The notes beneath the pieces were generated by a model. It did not search any database, was not told the DNA's origin, and worked only from the letters and a program-made list of their open reading frames with translations. 32,815 nt of DNA from Bacteroidota bacterium (lineage in GTDB: Bacteria; Bacteroidota; Bacteroidia; Chitinophagales; Saprospiraceae), in contig CAUJEY010000064.1 in the NCBI GenBank assembly GCA_963169325.1, positions 1 through 32,815 on the forward strand, given 5' to 3'. Position numbers and translations under genes: made by a program. Each line of letters begins with the position of its first letter. The first letter of the stretch is position 1. This document shows, one piece after another, positions 1-11,043 of this stretch.

Positions 1-1013
1 TTTTGCGTGTCGGCATGGTGTGTTTTTGTATTTTTTATACGACTTCCCAACTGCGCCGTTGCCTGAATCGCCATGGCCAGCCCCGACAAATACGCGCCTT
101 CCACGTTGCCCATGCCAAAGCCGTCGCCGCCGAACAGCAGGGGATGCGGCCCTGCTGCCTGCCAGAACGGCTCCGGGTGGCGCTGCCAGGCCAGGCTGTA
201 GCGCCAACGGTGGATTTGCCACTCCACCACCTGTGCCGGGCTAATCCAGGGGTCTGCCGCTTCGAGCAGTAACCGGCCCGCTTGCTGCAAGTCGCCTTCG
301 AGGTGGCGGTTGCTGAACTCGGGCGAACCGTGAATCGTCACGGACGGCACGCTGGAGATGCCTTTCTGAAAATTATCCGCTATCCAGCTAATGGGCTCGC
401 CCCCTGTCAGCAAACCGCCGGGCGCCGGGATGCCGGAGGGCCGGTCGAGCGTTGCCAGTACGGCGAGACAGGGATAATAGGCAATGTGGCGCAGCGGTGC
501 GAACGCGTCGCCGGGCAGGTCGGTCGGGCTGTTTGCCAACAACTCCAGTGCCTGAGGAGCGGGTATGGTGACGATCAGAGCGTCGGCAGTGTACCGTTCC
601 CGGTCGTCGGTTACGACCTGCCAGCCGTTGGGCAGTGCCAGGATTTGCACCGCTTTTTTACCGGTTTGCACCGTCAGGTTTTCCGCCAAAAACTTGGGAA
701 CGGCGCTCATTCCCGCAGCGCCCACCCAGCGCGGGTGTAGTTTGTCCGGGATGTCGGGTCGCCATTCCCGCACAGCGCCGGCCGCGCTTGCTTCCTTTAC
801 AAAATTTTGAAAATCAATGGTTTTTGTAGAAAAATACTGTGCGCCGTGGTCAAAGGTCGCAGCGCCGTTCCGGCGGGTTGCCATGCGGCCGCCGACGCCC
901 CTGCCTTTGTCCAGGACCAGTGCAGGAATGCCGTTCGCCGCCAGCCTTCGGGCCGCTGCGAGCCCGGCGATGCCCGCGCCGAGTATGAGTACCGGGAAAT
1001 GTAAATCAGACAT
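1..1013 (-). CDS. Renalase-like FAD-dependent amine oxidase/oxidoreductase (3' end cut by window edge)
   Basis: The frame is open from the ATG at 1013 to the left edge of the window, giving about 337 visible residues and no stop, so the 3' end is missing. The N-terminus [20 protein letters not shown] is a Rossmann dinucleotide-binding fold (GAGIAG). It is followed by a [13 protein letters not shown] motif near residue 36 and FDHGAQYF near residue 54, the signature of the renalase/COG3380 FAD-binding family. Near the visible C-terminus, [17 protein letters not shown] matches the second FAD-contact motif of amine-oxidase-like flavoproteins. Family members are about 320-340 residues, so probably only a few codons are lost. 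A cytosolic flavin oxidoreductase is likely; the substrate cannot be read from the sequence. The start overlaps the end of the DUF2256 gene by 8 bases, so the two are probably translated together. Confidence 0.9.
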   Translation of the reverse strand, partial: MSDLHFPVLILGAGIAGLAAARRLAANGIPALVLDKGRGVGGRMATRRNGAATFDHGAQYFSTKTIDFQNFVKEASAAGAVREWRPDIPDKLHPRWVGAAGMSAVPKFLAENLTVQTGKKAVQILALPNGWQVVTDDRERYTADALIVTIPAPQALELLANSPTDLPGDAFAPLRHIAYYPCLAVLATLDRPSGIPAPGGLLTGGEPISWIADNFQKGISSVPSVTIHGSPEFSNRHLEGDLQQAGRLLLEAADPWISPAQVVEWQIHRWRYSLAWQRHPEPFWQAAGPHPLLFGGDGFGMGNVEGAYLSGLAMAIQATAQLGSRIKNTKTHHADTQ

Positions 1014-1155
1014 GATCGTGTTTTTGTTTGCGGCAACGGTCGCTGCAATATTTGACTTCATCCCACACCTGCTCCCATTTTTTTCTCCAGGCGAACGGCC
1101 GGCCGCAGGCAAGGCAGGTTTTTACAGGCAGGTGTTGTTTTTTTACGTTTTTCAT
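1006..1155 (-). CDS. DUF2256 family zinc-ribbon-like small protein
   Basis: A 49-residue protein starting [14 protein letters not shown]. Two cysteine pairs, CLAC and CSDRC, flank the conserved stretch [20 protein letters not shown], which is the hallmark of DUF2256 (COG4338). The cysteines suggest a small zinc-binding or treble-clef-like fold; the function of the family is not known. The start at 1155 is chosen because family members begin a few residues before the KTC motif. In-frame ATGs at 1185 and 1233 would add unconserved residues and overlap a hairpin or the next gene. The stop overlaps the first codons of the renalase-like gene downstream, which points to a two-gene operon. From general knowledge, DUF2256 genes tend to sit beside flavoprotein genes of the photolyase/cryptochrome or COG3380 type, which fits here. 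Confidence 0.82.
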   Translation of the reverse strand: MKNVKKQHLPVKTCLACGRPFAWRKKWEQVWDEVKYCSDRCRKQKHDHV

Positions 1156-1182
1156 TCGTGCAGCAGGAAACCTGTGTGGTGC

Positions 1183-1201
1183 CATTTTGTTTGACAAAAT
1201 G
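1183..1201. terminator. Short perfect hairpin between the giant surface gene and the DUF2256 gene
   Basis: CATTTTGT-TTG-ACAAAATG is an 8-bp perfect stem with a 3-base loop. It lies 22 bases downstream of the stop of the giant minus-strand gene and about 28 bases upstream of the chosen DUF2256 start. It could end transcription of the giant gene or act as an operator or leader hairpin for the DUF2256 operon. No U-tract follows on the minus strand, so terminator activity is uncertain. Confidence 0.4.
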
Positions 1202-1222
1202 AATACATAATTTGTTGCTCCC

Positions 1223-4200
1223 TCATCGCACAATCGTCACATCCCCCTCCTTCCTGATCTGCCGCACCCGCCCGCAATACGCCACATCCGCCAGCACATA
1301 CCATACGTACACTGCCGGCTGCATATCCTGTTGGCGATACGGTCCCGTCCAGGCGTCTTGAGTGTTGAAGGTTCGAAACATCAGGTTGCCCCAGCGGTCG
1401 AAAACTTCAAATTTATAACTCAGGATAGTCAAATCCGGCGCCAGGTAGGGCCGGAAACGGGAGTTGTCCGGATCGGATGAAAGCGGCGCAAACACGTTGG
1501 GCACATACAGATAGGAAAAATCATTGCCCAAGCCCTCCCAATCGACCGATATGTCGCGGCGTTGCGTTTCACACACGTTGCGTACTTCTACCCAAACCGC
1601 TCCGGGGTTGTACACGGTAATGGCGGGCGTTTGTGCCCCGGTGCTCCATTCGTAACTCAGTCCCTCCGGGTCGCCGCTGACGATGGGCGTCAACTGCACG
1701 CCGCCGCTATCGCAGGGCAGTTGGGCGTCTTCCAGTGCCAGCGTCAGGGGCAAACGGGCCGTTATGGCCGTATCTTGCTGGAAAAAACAACCGTTGCTGT
1801 CTTCGAGCCAAACGGTGTAAGCGCCCGGTTGTAAATTATTAAAATCCAGCTCATCCTGAAAAGCCGAACCGTCCAGCGAATACCGGAACGGCGCTTGGCC
1901 ACCGGCGGGATTTAGCACGGAAATACTGCCATTATTGGTACCGGTACAAGTAGGCAGCGCTGCGAGGTCGAAACTTGCCGCCGGAAATGACGCCACCACG
2001 ACGACAATCGTCGAATCGCAGCCTTCTGAATTGAGATAATTGAACTCCCGCGTTTCACCCGCCGGTATCTCAACTCCATCAAACAAATACGTTTCGCCCG
2101 GACACAGGGTAAGCGCCACCGTATCCAAAGAAGATGGCAAGCCGTATACTTCCACCGTCACGATGGAATCGCAGCCTAGAAAACTTTGTAAAGTAAATTG
2201 CTGCACATCACCGACTTGCAGCATAACACCCTGATAAGAAAAGGTCTCTCCCGGACACAGGTACACCTGCCTGCCGCCGGTCAGGTTGGAGAATATGCCC
2301 ACGTTTACCGTCAGAATCGAATCGCAGCCCAGATAGTTTACCAAAACAAAATCCTGCGATGTGCCCGCCGGGATCATGGTTCCGTTGTAGTTGTAACTCG
2401 CTCCCGGACAAACCCTGACGTTCAGCGTACCAATAGTAGGCGGTAAGGCGCCCACGGTTACCGTCAACACCGAATCGCAACCCAGATAGTTTTGTAAAAT
2501 AAAATCCTGCGACATGCCGGCGGGGATCAGTGTGCCGTTGTAGTCGTAACTGCTGCCGGGGCAAACATCGGCATAGAATGTTCCGGTGGAAACGGGCAAG
2601 GTGCCCACGCTTACCGTCAACACCGAATCGCAACCCAAATAATTTTGTAAAATAAAATCCTGCGACGAGCCGGCGGGAATCAGCGTGCCGTTGTAATCAA
2701 AACTATCACCTGGGCAAACGTCGGCCGTAAACGTTCCGGTGGAAACAGGCAACGCGCCCACGCTTACGGTCAGCACCGAATCGCAACCCAGATAGTTTTG
2801 TAAAATAAAATCCTGCGAAGCGCCGGCGGCAATCAGCGTGCCGTTGTAATCGTAACTGCTGCCCGGGCAAACGTCGGCAGTAAACGTTCCGGTGGAAACG
2901 GGCAAGGTGCCCACCGTTACGGTCAACACCGAATCGCAACCCAGATAGTTTTGTAAAATAAAATCCTGCGAGGCGCCGGCGGGGATCAGCGTGCCGTTGT
3001 AATCGTAACTGCTGCCGGGGCAAACATCGGCATTGAATGTTCCGGTGGAAACAGGCAAGGTGCCTACGGTTACCGTCAACACCGAATCGCAACCCAAAAA
3101 GTTTTGTAAAATAAAATCCTGCGAAGCGCCGCCGGCAATCAGCGTGCCGTTGTAGTCGTAACTGCTGCCGGGGCAAACATCGGCATTGAATGTTCCGGTG
3201 GAAACGGGCAGCGTGCCCACGGTTATGGTCAACACCGAATCGCAACCCAGATAGTTTTGTAAAATAACATCCTGTGACGTGCCGGCAGGGATCAGCGTGC
3301 CGTTGTAGTCGTAACTGCTGCCGGGGCAAACGTCTGCCGTAAACATTCCGGCGGAAACGGGCAAGGTGCCCACGCTTACCGTCAACACCGAATCGCAACC
3401 CAGATAGTTTTGTAAAATAAAATCCTGCGCCGCGCCGGCGGCTATCAGTGTGCCCTGATAATCATAACTGTCTCCGGGGCAAACGGCTACGTTTAGCGTG
3501 CCAGTCGAAGTGGGCAAAGGGCTGACATAAACGGTCAGGATTGAATCGCAGCCCAGGTAGTTTTGTAAAATAAACTCCTGAAAAGTGCCGACGGGAATAA
3601 GTGTTCCATTGTAGTTATAATCCTGTCCGGGGCACACCCGTACCAGCAGAATACCGGTTGAAGTGGGTAACGCAGTTACCGTCACCGTCACCATCGAATC
3701 GCAGCCCAGGGCATTGGTCAGTTGAAAATTTTGGCTGCTGCCGGTGGGTATCGGCGTGCCGTTATACAAGGCCGAATCGCCGGGACAAGCGCTGAGTTGC
3801 ACGGCGCCGACACCGATCGTTTGGCAATTAATTTTGACCAACAATCCCACTTGTGTTTCCGCATCGCAGCCGGACAACGTTGCCGGACTTTGGCCGATTA
3901 CGATCTGCCAGTTTGCCGGTAAAGCCCCGGCGTCTATTTCTACCGAATAGTTGGTGGATAAAATATTGGTAAACGCAAAATCGCCCACCGCGCCCGACTG
4001 CGCGTTGCCAACCATGGCGCCGCCTTGCAACAAATTGACCGGTATGCCGCTCACCAGAGTGTCACCCGCGTCAATTACGCCGTTGTTGTTCACATCCGAC
4101 CACACCTGGCCCAGAATGTTCCCATAACCGTCCAGCAAATTTAGTGTCAGCGGATCGCTTTGGTTGGCACAACCCAGATTATCCGTCAGTTCGGCCCAAT

Positions 4201-7200
4201 AAGTGCCGCTTTGTTGTGCCACAAAATTTGGACTGGTAGCGCCCGGCACGGGGTTTCCGTTAAAAAACCACTGCCATGCCGTTATTCCGGTCAGTGGCGG
4301 CAGGCACAGCGTATCTGGTTTGCAGCGCGTATGACAGCCGGCCGGCAAAGCCAGTACGTTCGGGCCGGGCATCACAGTCAGCGGGTTACTCCGCACCTCG
4401 CAGCCGAATTCATTGATCACCCGGAGGAAATACACGCCTGGATTGGTCGTCACCAAAGGCATATCCGTTTGACCGGTATTCCAGATATACTGCCAGTTGC
4501 CGGGATTAGGGCCGGTGTACGACAACGTATTAGTTGCCCCCGCACATGCGGGGAAAATATTATTGGAAATAGAAAATCCGGATGGTACGGGATTCACCGT
4601 TACGACGAAAGGCGTGGTAACCGCAGTGCAGCCGCTGGCCGGGTCGGTTACTGTCACCGTAAACACGTGCGTGCCTACCCCCAGCAAATTGCCCCGGTCG
4701 TCGGAGTATTCGATGGTAATACCGGTGTTTCCATTCGACCACACGTAGGTATAACCGCCGGGACTTTCCACAAACAACCGCACATCCTCACCTGCGCAAA
4801 CTGCATGTGCAGGGTACTCTACGCCGATGATCTGGCCTAATTCGTTGGTGAGCAGGGCCTTGATGGTTGCATCCGGGCCGGGCCGCACATCCACCGATAC
4901 CGGCGGCGGCGCGAAAGTGCAGCCGTTGGCATCGCTGAGGGTGACGCTGTAAACGCCTTCTGTGTTCACGACCAGCGTATTAGCGGTAGTGGTGCTGTCG
5001 GACCACAAGTATGCCGTTCCACCCGCGGGGGCGGTCAGGGTCAGGCTATTGCCTTCGCAGAGGGAAGCAGGGTTTGCCGGGGCAATTGTTCCTCCCAACG
5101 TGTTAGCCGCTACATTAAGATTTACCGTGGCCGTGCCAGTACAGCCGTATACGTCGGTAGCCGTAGCCGTTATGGTAAAAATACCGGCGCCGAAAGCATG
5201 GTACACCGTTTGGCCGGAGGCCGTATTCAGGCTGCCGGAGGCGGGGTCGCCAAAATTCCAGTCGGTATCCGGGCTGCCGGCGCTGATCGTAAGCGTCGTA
5301 CCGGCGCAGGCAACAGCAGGCGCCATGATGACGGGCGTTGGAGGCGCGGGAATAAGAGCGGGTTGGGTCGTTTGTGCCGTGCAGCCGCTGTTCGCCGTGA
5401 TTTGCAGCGTCACCGGATACGGGCCGCTATTCGTATACACGTGCGTTGGGTTGCGAACGGCGGATGTGTTGGCGCCACCGGAAGCCGGGTCGCCAAAATT
5501 CCAGTTCCAGGCCGTAATGCCGCTACCGGGCAAAAAGGTGCTCAAATCCTCAAAGCCGCTGGCCGTACCGGGGCATTGGGGCGAGAGGTCGAATTTTGCC
5601 GCAGCTTCTACTGTCACCGGCCCCGTCAGGCGGCAAACGCCGCCGGTGGTCAGTTGGGCGATTAAGGCGACGACGTACTGGCCGGCATTGGGAAATGTAA
5701 AATTGGTGTTGTCGCCCGAGCCGGCACCCACCACCGGGGCGCCCGACTGACCGAAAATCCACTGGGCCGAGCCGGGTAGGTATAAGGGCCCGCCTGCCGT
5801 AAACAGGAAAGAATCGCAGCGCATGGTGGGGGTAGTTTGCAGCGTGACGCTGCCCGGCGGGCAACCCGGGCCATTACCCGGAAGACCACCGCCGCCGCCA
5901 CCGCCGCAGTCCTGAATGATCAGGATCGGGCCGGCTACGGCCGTGCAACCGGCAGGATTGGTGACCTGTACGGTGTAACTGCCGTACTGGTTGGTGGCAT
6001 AGGTGGGCGCATTGACGCCCAGCGGCGTGCCGTTTTGAAACCATGCGTACGTCAGGTTTCCGTCGGCATTCGTCAGCGCCTGCATGTTGACCGTTACGGA
6101 ATTATTACAAAAAGCCGTTGGGTCGGCGGTCGAAACACTGAGGTTCGGCCCCGGCGATTCACTAATGCCAAAAGTGACGCTGGCGCTGCACCCATTCGCG
6201 TCGGTTACGACCACGGCGTAGTTGCCCGGCCCGAGATCAGGTGCTGCGGCGGTGCTGATTTCCGTACCGGAAGTATTTTGCCAGGAGTAGCTGGTAAAAG
6301 GCATGGTCGTTTGCACCGTTCCGACACCGCCGGGACAAAGGCTTGCCGGATGATTCACCGCCGGCGCAGGCAGTGGATTCACGGTGACCGGTTGGGTCGC
6401 CATGCTGCCGCATACGTTCAGTTGAATGCTATGGTTGCCGGGTGTTTGCCAAAAAACTTCGATCGATTTGGTCCCCTGACCCTGAATGATTGCGCCGGCA
6501 TCTGCCGGTACAATACTCCATTGCAGCGCGAGACCGGGGGCGTCCGGTCCGGTGTACACCGTATTGCCATTGATACAAACCTGCGCCGGGCCGCCGATGC
6601 TGATGTTGCCCGCAGACTGCACGTTCAAATTCGCGGCCGCCGAGGCGCAACCCAGGCCGTCCTGCGACAGCACTGCCGCGCTTAGCGAATACGGCCCGGC
6701 GGGGCTCCAGGTAATATTGATTGGGTTGCCACCGGCGGTGACCGGGGCGCCGGGGCCGTTCTGGACCGTCCATCGAATACTGGCGCCTGGTGGCAATCCC
6801 GCCGCGGTATAGGTAAATGTTTGTCCGGGGCAAATCACGGCTGGGCCGTCGATACCCGTGGGCGCTGCCGGGCCTGCCGGCACATTGATTGCCCATTCGG
6901 CCTGGTCGGAGCAGGACAATGCGGGGTTATCAGGCACCGCGAACAGCCGGTACAGTCCCGGCCCGTTGGCAAAGGGGACCGCCGGCGTTGCCGTTGGGGC
7001 GGCCGAGGTCCAGCCCACCGTGCCGTCGGGCGCCCGCAGGGTCCAGTTGCAGAGGATACTTTGGTTGTTGTAGGTGAACCGTGAAGTGAAATTTTTCGTG
7101 TCGTTTGCACAGGCTTCTACCGGGCCGTTGATCACAAAAGAGGAAACAATCCGTACGGGAATAGAGTCCTGGCCGCCGCAGCCTAAGTAACAGTTATCAT

Positions 7201-8575
7201 ATTGCACCGACAGCCAGTGCGTGGTGTTCGGGTTGGGAAACCCGTTCCAGCGCACGGTGACGCTATGGGTTCCCTGGCCGGCAGTGATGGTACCGCCGCT
7301 GCCGAGCGTCCAGGTAAAACCCGTGCCGCCGTAGGGTTCGATACTGTATACTTCTTCTGCGTCGGGACAAACGCGTTCGGGGCCCCGGATTTCGGCGTTG
7401 TCGTCGATTACCGGCACGCGCACGAGTGTTGGCTGCGGGCAGGCAAATCCGGTACAAGTGAATCCACTCAGGGTGATGAGGCCGAAGGGGCCGCCGTTCC
7501 ATTGCACGGTGATGCTGTCGGCGCCGGGCGTGCCGCCGGCGAGTATGGCGCCGTTGGCGCTGACATTCCATTGAATATTATTGCAGTTGACCGATGCGGA
7601 ATAGGTCACGGTGGTTCCCGGGCACACGTCGCCCACGCAGTCGAGCGCCGGCGATTCGGCGTCGAGCACTTCTATCTCCAGGGTAGTGGTGTCGGCGCAG
7701 AGACAGGCGCTTCGGGCGATCAGTTGTACCGTATAAATGCCGGGATTGAAAAACGTGTGTTGTGGATTGATGTCGGTGGTAATGGACGCATCGTCGCTGA
7801 ACAGCCACTCGTAGGTGTCGGCATATTGGCTGAGGTTGTCGAACCAAACCGTTTGACCTTTACATATCTGTAGCGGGGCTGCCGCCGGGTCGGTGGTAAA
7901 CTGGGCTACCGGTTCTTCCACGATGGTGACGCAAACGCCATCTTCGCCGCTGCAACCATTGGTATTGGGGGTGCCACTACCAAAAACGACGACCGACACC
8001 GAGCCGGAACCGGTGGCGCCCCATTGTACGGTCACGGAGGAATTGAATGGCGGATTGACCGTAAAACTCTGCGCGCCCACTACATTCCAGGTAACCTGGG
8101 AGGAAGTGCCGCCGATTACCGGACCGTTTTGCAGGGCATACGTCACCGTGGTATTTGGACATACTTTCTCACAATACTGCTGATTATCCGGGTCCGTGGT
8201 GGAAGCGCTGTCGGGGCTACAGGCGGCCGGGCTGTTGGAAACGATCTGCACCGGCGCAAAGGGCAGTAGCGCAATGGCATGCGTATCGGCGGCGGAGGCG
8301 CCGTCGTTAAAAGTGGCGATCAACGTGTAGGTGCCCGGCTCACAAACGGTGATGGTTTTACTGGTATCGAGGATGGCGCCGTTGGGGTTGCGCCAGATAT
8401 AAGTGACCGGCGTGCTTGGCGGCTGGGTAGTGGTGGTGGCGAACAGGGTGGCGCAATCTCCTTCACAAATCACCGTCGGGCCGGTGATGGCAACCTGATA
8501 TTGCTGGGCGTAAAGGAAAAAAGGGATAAAAACGAGCAGGAGGCCCAGGAGGCGGGCACGAAACCGGTTTGTCAT
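1223..8575 (-). CDS. Giant secreted PKD/Ig-like/SdrD_B repeat protein with gliding-motility-associated (T9SS type B) C-terminal domain
   Basis: 2,450 residues from the ATG at 8575, where [25 protein letters not shown] forms a clear signal peptide. The frame stays open upstream to 8827, but that part is translated repeat DNA. After the signal come many Ig-like and PKD-like domains (W-x-F/W-x-F-G-D and C-x-G motifs; repeated phrases such as [13 protein letters not shown]), then a seven-glycine linker. More PKD modules follow, then one SdrD_B-like module ([16 protein letters not shown]), twelve 51-residue CPG...GCDS repeats, an SprB-like stretch ([12 protein letters not shown]), and a C-terminus [12 protein letters not shown]...[12 protein letters not shown] of the gliding-motility-associated C-terminal type (CHU_C/TIGR04131). 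Such proteins leave through the type IX secretion system and are held at or shed from the cell surface. The role is probably adhesion or matrix binding. No catalytic or toxin domain was recognised. Confidence 0.93.
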   Translation of the reverse strand: MTNRFRARLLGLLLVFIPFFLYAQQYQVAITGPTVICEGDCATLFATTTTQPPSTPVTYIWRNPNGAILDTSKTITVCEPGTYTLIATFNDGASAADTHAIALLPFAPVQIVSNSPAACSPDSASTTDPDNQQYCEKVCPNTTVTYALQNGPVIGGTSSQVTWNVVGAQSFTVNPPFNSSVTVQWGATGSGSVSVVVFGSGTPNTNGCSGEDGVCVTIVEEPVAQFTTDPAAAPLQICKGQTVWFDNLSQYADTYEWLFSDDASITTDINPQHTFFNPGIYTVQLIARSACLCADTTTLEIEVLDAESPALDCVGDVCPGTTVTYSASVNCNNIQWNVSANGAILAGGTPGADSITVQWNGGPFGLITLSGFTCTGFACPQPTLVRVPVIDDNAEIRGPERVCPDAEEVYSIEPYGGTGFTWTLGSGGTITAGQGTHSVTVRWNGFPNPNTTHWLSVQYDNCYLGCGGQDSIPVRIVSSFVINGPVEACANDTKNFTSRFTYNNQSILCNWTLRAPDGTVGWTSAAPTATPAVPFANGPGLYRLFAVPDNPALSCSDQAEWAINVPAGPAAPTGIDGPAVICPGQTFTYTAAGLPPGASIRWTVQNGPGAPVTAGGNPINITWSPAGPYSLSAAVLSQDGLGCASAAANLNVQSAGNISIGGPAQVCINGNTVYTGPDAPGLALQWSIVPADAGAIIQGQGTKSIEVFWQTPGNHSIQLNVCGSMATQPVTVNPLPAPAVNHPASLCPGGVGTVQTTMPFTSYSWQNTSGTEISTAAAPDLGPGNYAVVVTDANGCSASVTFGISESPGPNLSVSTADPTAFCNNSVTVNMQALTNADGNLTYAWFQNGTPLGVNAPTYATNQYGSYTVQVTNPAGCTAVAGPILIIQDCGGGGGGGLPGNGPGCPPGSVTLQTTPTMRCDSFLFTAGGPLYLPGSAQWIFGQSGAPVVGAGSGDNTNFTFPNAGQYVVALIAQLTTGGVCRLTGPVTVEAAAKFDLSPQCPGTASGFEDLSTFLPGSGITAWNWNFGDPASGGANTSAVRNPTHVYTNSGPYPVTLQITANSGCTAQTTQPALIPAPPTPVIMAPAVACAGTTLTISAGSPDTDWNFGDPASGSLNTASGQTVYHAFGAGIFTITATATDVYGCTGTATVNLNVAANTLGGTIAPANPASLCEGNSLTLTAPAGGTAYLWSDSTTTANTLVVNTEGVYSVTLSDANGCTFAPPPVSVDVRPGPDATIKALLTNELGQIIGVEYPAHAVCAGEDVRLFVESPGGYTYVWSNGNTGITIEYSDDRGNLLGVGTHVFTVTVTDPASGCTAVTTPFVVTVNPVPSGFSISNNIFPACAGATNTLSYTGPNPGNWQYIWNTGQTDMPLVTTNPGVYFLRVINEFGCEVRSNPLTVMPGPNVLALPAGCHTRCKPDTLCLPPLTGITAWQWFFNGNPVPGATSPNFVAQQSGTYWAELTDNLGCANQSDPLTLNLLDGYGNILGQVWSDVNNNGVIDAGDTLVSGIPVNLLQGGAMVGNAQSGAVGDFAFTNILSTNYSVEIDAGALPANWQIVIGQSPATLSGCDAETQVGLLVKINCQTIGVGAVQLSACPGDSALYNGTPIPTGSSQNFQLTNALGCDSMVTVTVTALPTSTGILLVRVCPGQDYNYNGTLIPVGTFQEFILQNYLGCDSILTVYVSPLPTSTGTLNVAVCPGDSYDYQGTLIAAGAAQDFILQNYLGCDSVLTVSVGTLPVSAGMFTADVCPGSSYDYNGTLIPAGTSQDVILQNYLGCDSVLTITVGTLPVSTGTFNADVCPGSSYDYNGTLIAGGASQDFILQNFLGCDSVLTVTVGTLPVSTGTFNADVCPGSSYDYNGTLIPAGASQDFILQNYLGCDSVLTVTVGTLPVSTGTFTADVCPGSSYDYNGTLIAAGASQDFILQNYLGCDSVLTVSVGALPVSTGTFTADVCPGDSFDYNGTLIPAGSSQDFILQNYLGCDSVLTVSVGTLPVSTGTFYADVCPGSSYDYNGTLIPAGMSQDFILQNYLGCDSVLTVTVGALPPTIGTLNVRVCPGASYNYNGTMIPAGTSQDFVLVNYLGCDSILTVNVGIFSNLTGGRQVYLCPGETFSYQGVMLQVGDVQQFTLQSFLGCDSIVTVEVYGLPSSLDTVALTLCPGETYLFDGVEIPAGETREFNYLNSEGCDSTIVVVVASFPAASFDLAALPTCTGTNNGSISVLNPAGGQAPFRYSLDGSAFQDELDFNNLQPGAYTVWLEDSNGCFFQQDTAITARLPLTLALEDAQLPCDSGGVQLTPIVSGDPEGLSYEWSTGAQTPAITVYNPGAVWVEVRNVCETQRRDISVDWEGLGNDFSYLYVPNVFAPLSSDPDNSRFRPYLAPDLTILSYKFEVFDRWGNLMFRTFNTQDAWTGPYRQQDMQPAVYVWYVLADVAYCGRVRQIRKEGDVTIVR
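1955..3790 (-). repeat. Twelve tandem 153-bp (51-residue) in-frame repeats inside the giant surface protein
   Basis: Counting from the codon before each Cys-Pro-Gly, the protein repeats exactly every 51 residues, twelve times, with no insertion or deletion (12 x 153 = 1,836 bases). The pattern is [VL]CPG-x2-[YF]-x2-[NQD]G ... F-x2-N-x2-GCDS-x3-V-x-V. The inner copies (about the 4th to the 9th) are nearly identical in DNA as well as protein, while the outer copies have drifted. Two cysteines per unit, in CPG and GCDS, suggest one disulfide per module in the secreted protein. Confidence 0.95.
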
Positions 8576-8614
8576 GGTACAAGGATGATTTAGTTCATGG
8601 ATTGGATTATAAAA

Positions 8615-8647
8615 GGTTTGAGGGTTACTGGTTTGAGGGTTACTGGT
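8615..8647 (+). repeat. Two 15-bp direct repeats of the GGTTTGA family
   Basis: GGTTTGAGGGTTACT occurs twice in a row (8615-8629 and 8630-8644), followed by GGT. It lies in the divergent intergenic region, about 40 bases upstream of the giant gene start. The same word family forms the larger arrays at 12863-13062 and 17981-18130. Confidence 0.9.
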
Positions 8648-8668
8648 GTGGGGGCGCTCGGGTGTGGG

Positions 8669-8676
8669 TAAAGATA
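8669..8676 (-). promoter_or_regulatory. Candidate -7 promoter box for the giant surface gene
   Basis: On the minus strand this reads TATCTTTA, one base from the Bacteroidota -7 consensus TAnnTTTG. It lies about 94 bases upstream of the start at 8575, with the GGTTTGA repeats between box and start. No convincing -33 TTTG was found at the usual spacing, so this is only a candidate. A comparable box for the divergent gene, TATATTCG, is at 8749-8756 on the plus strand. Confidence 0.35.
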
Positions 8677-8787
8677 CAAAGAAATGGATTTGTGCTGCCG
8701 GGGACGGTAATGGGGAAATCTTGGTCGGGCGGTTTAGAGGGAAGCGGGTATATTCGCCACCTAAAATTGGAAGATAACCCATAGAAA

Positions 8788-10959
8788 ATGAATAAAGACG
8801 CAGATATCGGGAGTGCCGAAAAAGCAATTGAATTACGTGACTTTCTTTTCAGACACGAATATTTGTTCAGGCAACAGGTTTCCTTGTTTTATCCGTTATC
8901 ATTTGAGTTAATGGAAAAATATACGGATACCTGGAATTTTGACTTACTCAGTTTGAACACACAGATAGGTTGGAATAGTAAAACTATTGCCCGGTTTGAA
9001 AAATATATCGATTGGAACGGCTTATCCGGAAATGCCGGAGTTGTATGGTCAGAAGAAATTTTGGATCGTTATCAATCAAATATTAATTGGCACAGGTTAT
9101 CGGCTAATCCTTCTTTTCCGATAACAGATATAATATTAGAAAAATATGCCTCGCATATAAGCTGGGGTTACTTATCCAGTAATCCATCACTGCCCTTAAA
9201 TGATGATTTTCTGGAAAAATATGCAGAAAAAATAAATTGGCAAATAGTAAAAAACTATAACCAAAATCTGGACGCTATCGGCCAAAAATTTCAACAGAAG
9301 ATATCGGAATTGCCCGAAAATAAAGTCAATCCAGTTTTTCCGCTTCCGGATATCGTTGGCAGGTATGTGAGATGGAATGCCCAGGCAGCCTTGTCGGAGG
9401 ATGAATTCATAAGGGTAATGCCTGATGCTATTTCACAGGTTAGTGATCTTTTACTTGATAAATATAAGCACTTATGGGACTGGCGGCATATTAGCGGCTG
9501 TATTCATCTGAACTGGAGCATTCCTTTTTTTGAACATTTTTATAACAATCTGGGGCAGGGCGTGACGACGAATGTTGCGTTTTACAATCGTGTATTAAAG
9601 CCATACATCAATGATGAAATCCTTGACGCGGTATGCGATAAATTAAGCCCCGGTAAAGCCGTAAATTTTTATTATATTGAGGATAAGTATGATGAATATG
9701 GTATGCTGCCACACGTCAGGTTCACACCGCAAGAACCCGGTGACGACAGTTTCCGCCGTTCGGTATATAAAGAATATTTCGCTCAATTTTCAAACAACAC
9801 CTTTTGCACCGACCTGCCGGAGGTAAAATACGAGCTTTCCTGGTTTTTAAGGCACCCTGTCCGGTATGCCGACTATCATGGATGGCCGATAGCAGAGCAC
9901 TATCCGGCAATTATTGTTTCGCCCAGGGTAAAAGAAGTGCTTGAAAGATTCAACCTGCCGCCGCATAAATTCTATCCGATAAATCTGGAAATTACCGACG
10001 TTACTTTCGGGCTGGACAGCCGGGTATATTATATATTTCATGTGCCGGAACAGGATTATTTGTATTACGACTATACACGAGTTGTATTTACGAAAGATCA
10101 GGACAGAAAACAAGAACCCGATTTTGGCCTTCATCACCATCGCTCCTACTATGACTCCTCTTATTTTAATCGCCAAAAAGCCCCGAAATACCCGGTAAAA
10201 ATTAATACACCGGATGAATTTCTTATTGCCCGGGATTCTTTACAGCAAAGCGATCCACTAAAGAAACTTCGACCGCAGGAATACATCTGGAAGGCTGATC
10301 TTGATGTCATCAGTTCTTCTGCCGAAAATCCGCGCAGGAGCATCTGGATATCCGAAGCGGTCAAAACAGCGTTGGAGGCCGCTTCGGCAACAGGGATGCG
10401 GTTTGAACGGGTTTGGGAATGCCGGCCCCGGATGCTGGGTATAGAAACGCCGGAACACCGCCTGAAAAACAGCAATATCGTCAAAGAATTGAGCGCCGAA
10501 TATCAGAGCAGGCTACCCGATCCGGAGCAGGTGACCATCGCAAATTTTAAAAAAGCCGAAATGTGGGCCGAAGCGGTCCGCCAGAACAAAGGAATAGTGA
10601 AACGGATGCGCATTAGCGATCCGCCTTCTGTGATTCAGGACGATTTTATAACACAGGTAAGAAAGAAAGAGGAAGAACTGGATGTTGTATTCCCCAATTG
10701 GTTTGTGGACATAATGAGGAACCAACAATTGCCTGAAATCCTGGAAAATTACCAGATCAAACCATTGGAATCGCTAATTTGCTTTATGATAAGTGAAGAC
10801 TTTCCACCATCCGTCAAGTCGGTCGTATTTGCAGAATGTGGAACCGAAGTCCTTTTTTTAGCGCTCAAAAAAGACAGTTTCTTTGAACTTGATGATGTTA
10901 TTTATACGCATGAATATGATCAGGGGCCGCCGCCACGTATTAAGATGCGAATGGATTAA
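8788..10959 (+). CDS. Multidomain protein: W-rich helical repeats plus two Imm11 (DUF1629)-like segments
   Basis: 723 residues, no signal peptide and no membrane segment, so probably cytosolic. Residues about 40-155 hold four or so repeats of 25-26 residues with the pattern KY-x3-I-x-W-x2-LS-x-N-P. A lone similar unit follows (LLDKYKHLWDWRHIS). Around residues 377-400 (SPRVKEVLERFNLPPHKFYP) and again about 520-545 (ISEAVKTALEAASATGMRFE) are two copies of a segment resembling the core of the Imm11/DUF1629 family. That family is linked to immunity against polymorphic toxins. The last 110 residues (EEELDVVFPNWF onward) resemble SUKH/SMI1-like immunity folds only weakly. The gene is much AT-richer than its neighbours (21 G/C in 60 at 8821-8880), suggesting recent transfer. 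No matching toxin gene is next to it. The function is unproven. Confidence 0.75.
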   Translation: MNKDADIGSAEKAIELRDFLFRHEYLFRQQVSLFYPLSFELMEKYTDTWNFDLLSLNTQIGWNSKTIARFEKYIDWNGLSGNAGVVWSEEILDRYQSNINWHRLSANPSFPITDIILEKYASHISWGYLSSNPSLPLNDDFLEKYAEKINWQIVKNYNQNLDAIGQKFQQKISELPENKVNPVFPLPDIVGRYVRWNAQAALSEDEFIRVMPDAISQVSDLLLDKYKHLWDWRHISGCIHLNWSIPFFEHFYNNLGQGVTTNVAFYNRVLKPYINDEILDAVCDKLSPGKAVNFYYIEDKYDEYGMLPHVRFTPQEPGDDSFRRSVYKEYFAQFSNNTFCTDLPEVKYELSWFLRHPVRYADYHGWPIAEHYPAIIVSPRVKEVLERFNLPPHKFYPINLEITDVTFGLDSRVYYIFHVPEQDYLYYDYTRVVFTKDQDRKQEPDFGLHHHRSYYDSSYFNRQKAPKYPVKINTPDEFLIARDSLQQSDPLKKLRPQEYIWKADLDVISSSAENPRRSIWISEAVKTALEAASATGMRFERVWECRPRMLGIETPEHRLKNSNIVKELSAEYQSRLPDPEQVTIANFKKAEMWAEAVRQNKGIVKRMRISDPPSVIQDDFITQVRKKEEELDVVFPNWFVDIMRNQQLPEILENYQIKPLESLICFMISEDFPPSVKSVVFAECGTEVLFLALKKDSFFELDDVIYTHEYDQGPPPRIKMRMD

Positions 10960-10977
10960 TATTTCACGTATAAAATA

Positions 10978-11014
10978 ACAGCGGTCCCTTGCAATCATTG
11001 CAAGGGACCGCTGT
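10978..11014. terminator. Bidirectional terminator hairpin between convergent genes
   Basis: A perfect 17-bp inverted repeat, ACAGCGGTCCCTTGCAA / TTGCAAGGGACCGCTGT, with the loop TCA. It starts 18 bases after the stop of the plus-strand gene ending at 10959 and lies 30 bases past the stop of the minus-strand bacilliredoxin ending at 11044. Its symmetry lets it serve both genes. Confidence 0.88.
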
Positions 11015-11043
11015 GTAAAGTAAATCTACAGTTTCTTTCCTGT

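Noticed and set aside
2208-3398. Minus-strand open frames with [14 protein letters not shown]-type repeats
   Set aside because: They are the same 153-bp repeats read in another frame; the true frame gives CPG...GCDS modules joined to signal and sorting domains.
8576-8827. N-terminal extension of the giant surface protein to 8827
   Set aside because: It runs through repeat DNA and the divergent promoter and would bury the signal peptide that begins at 8575.
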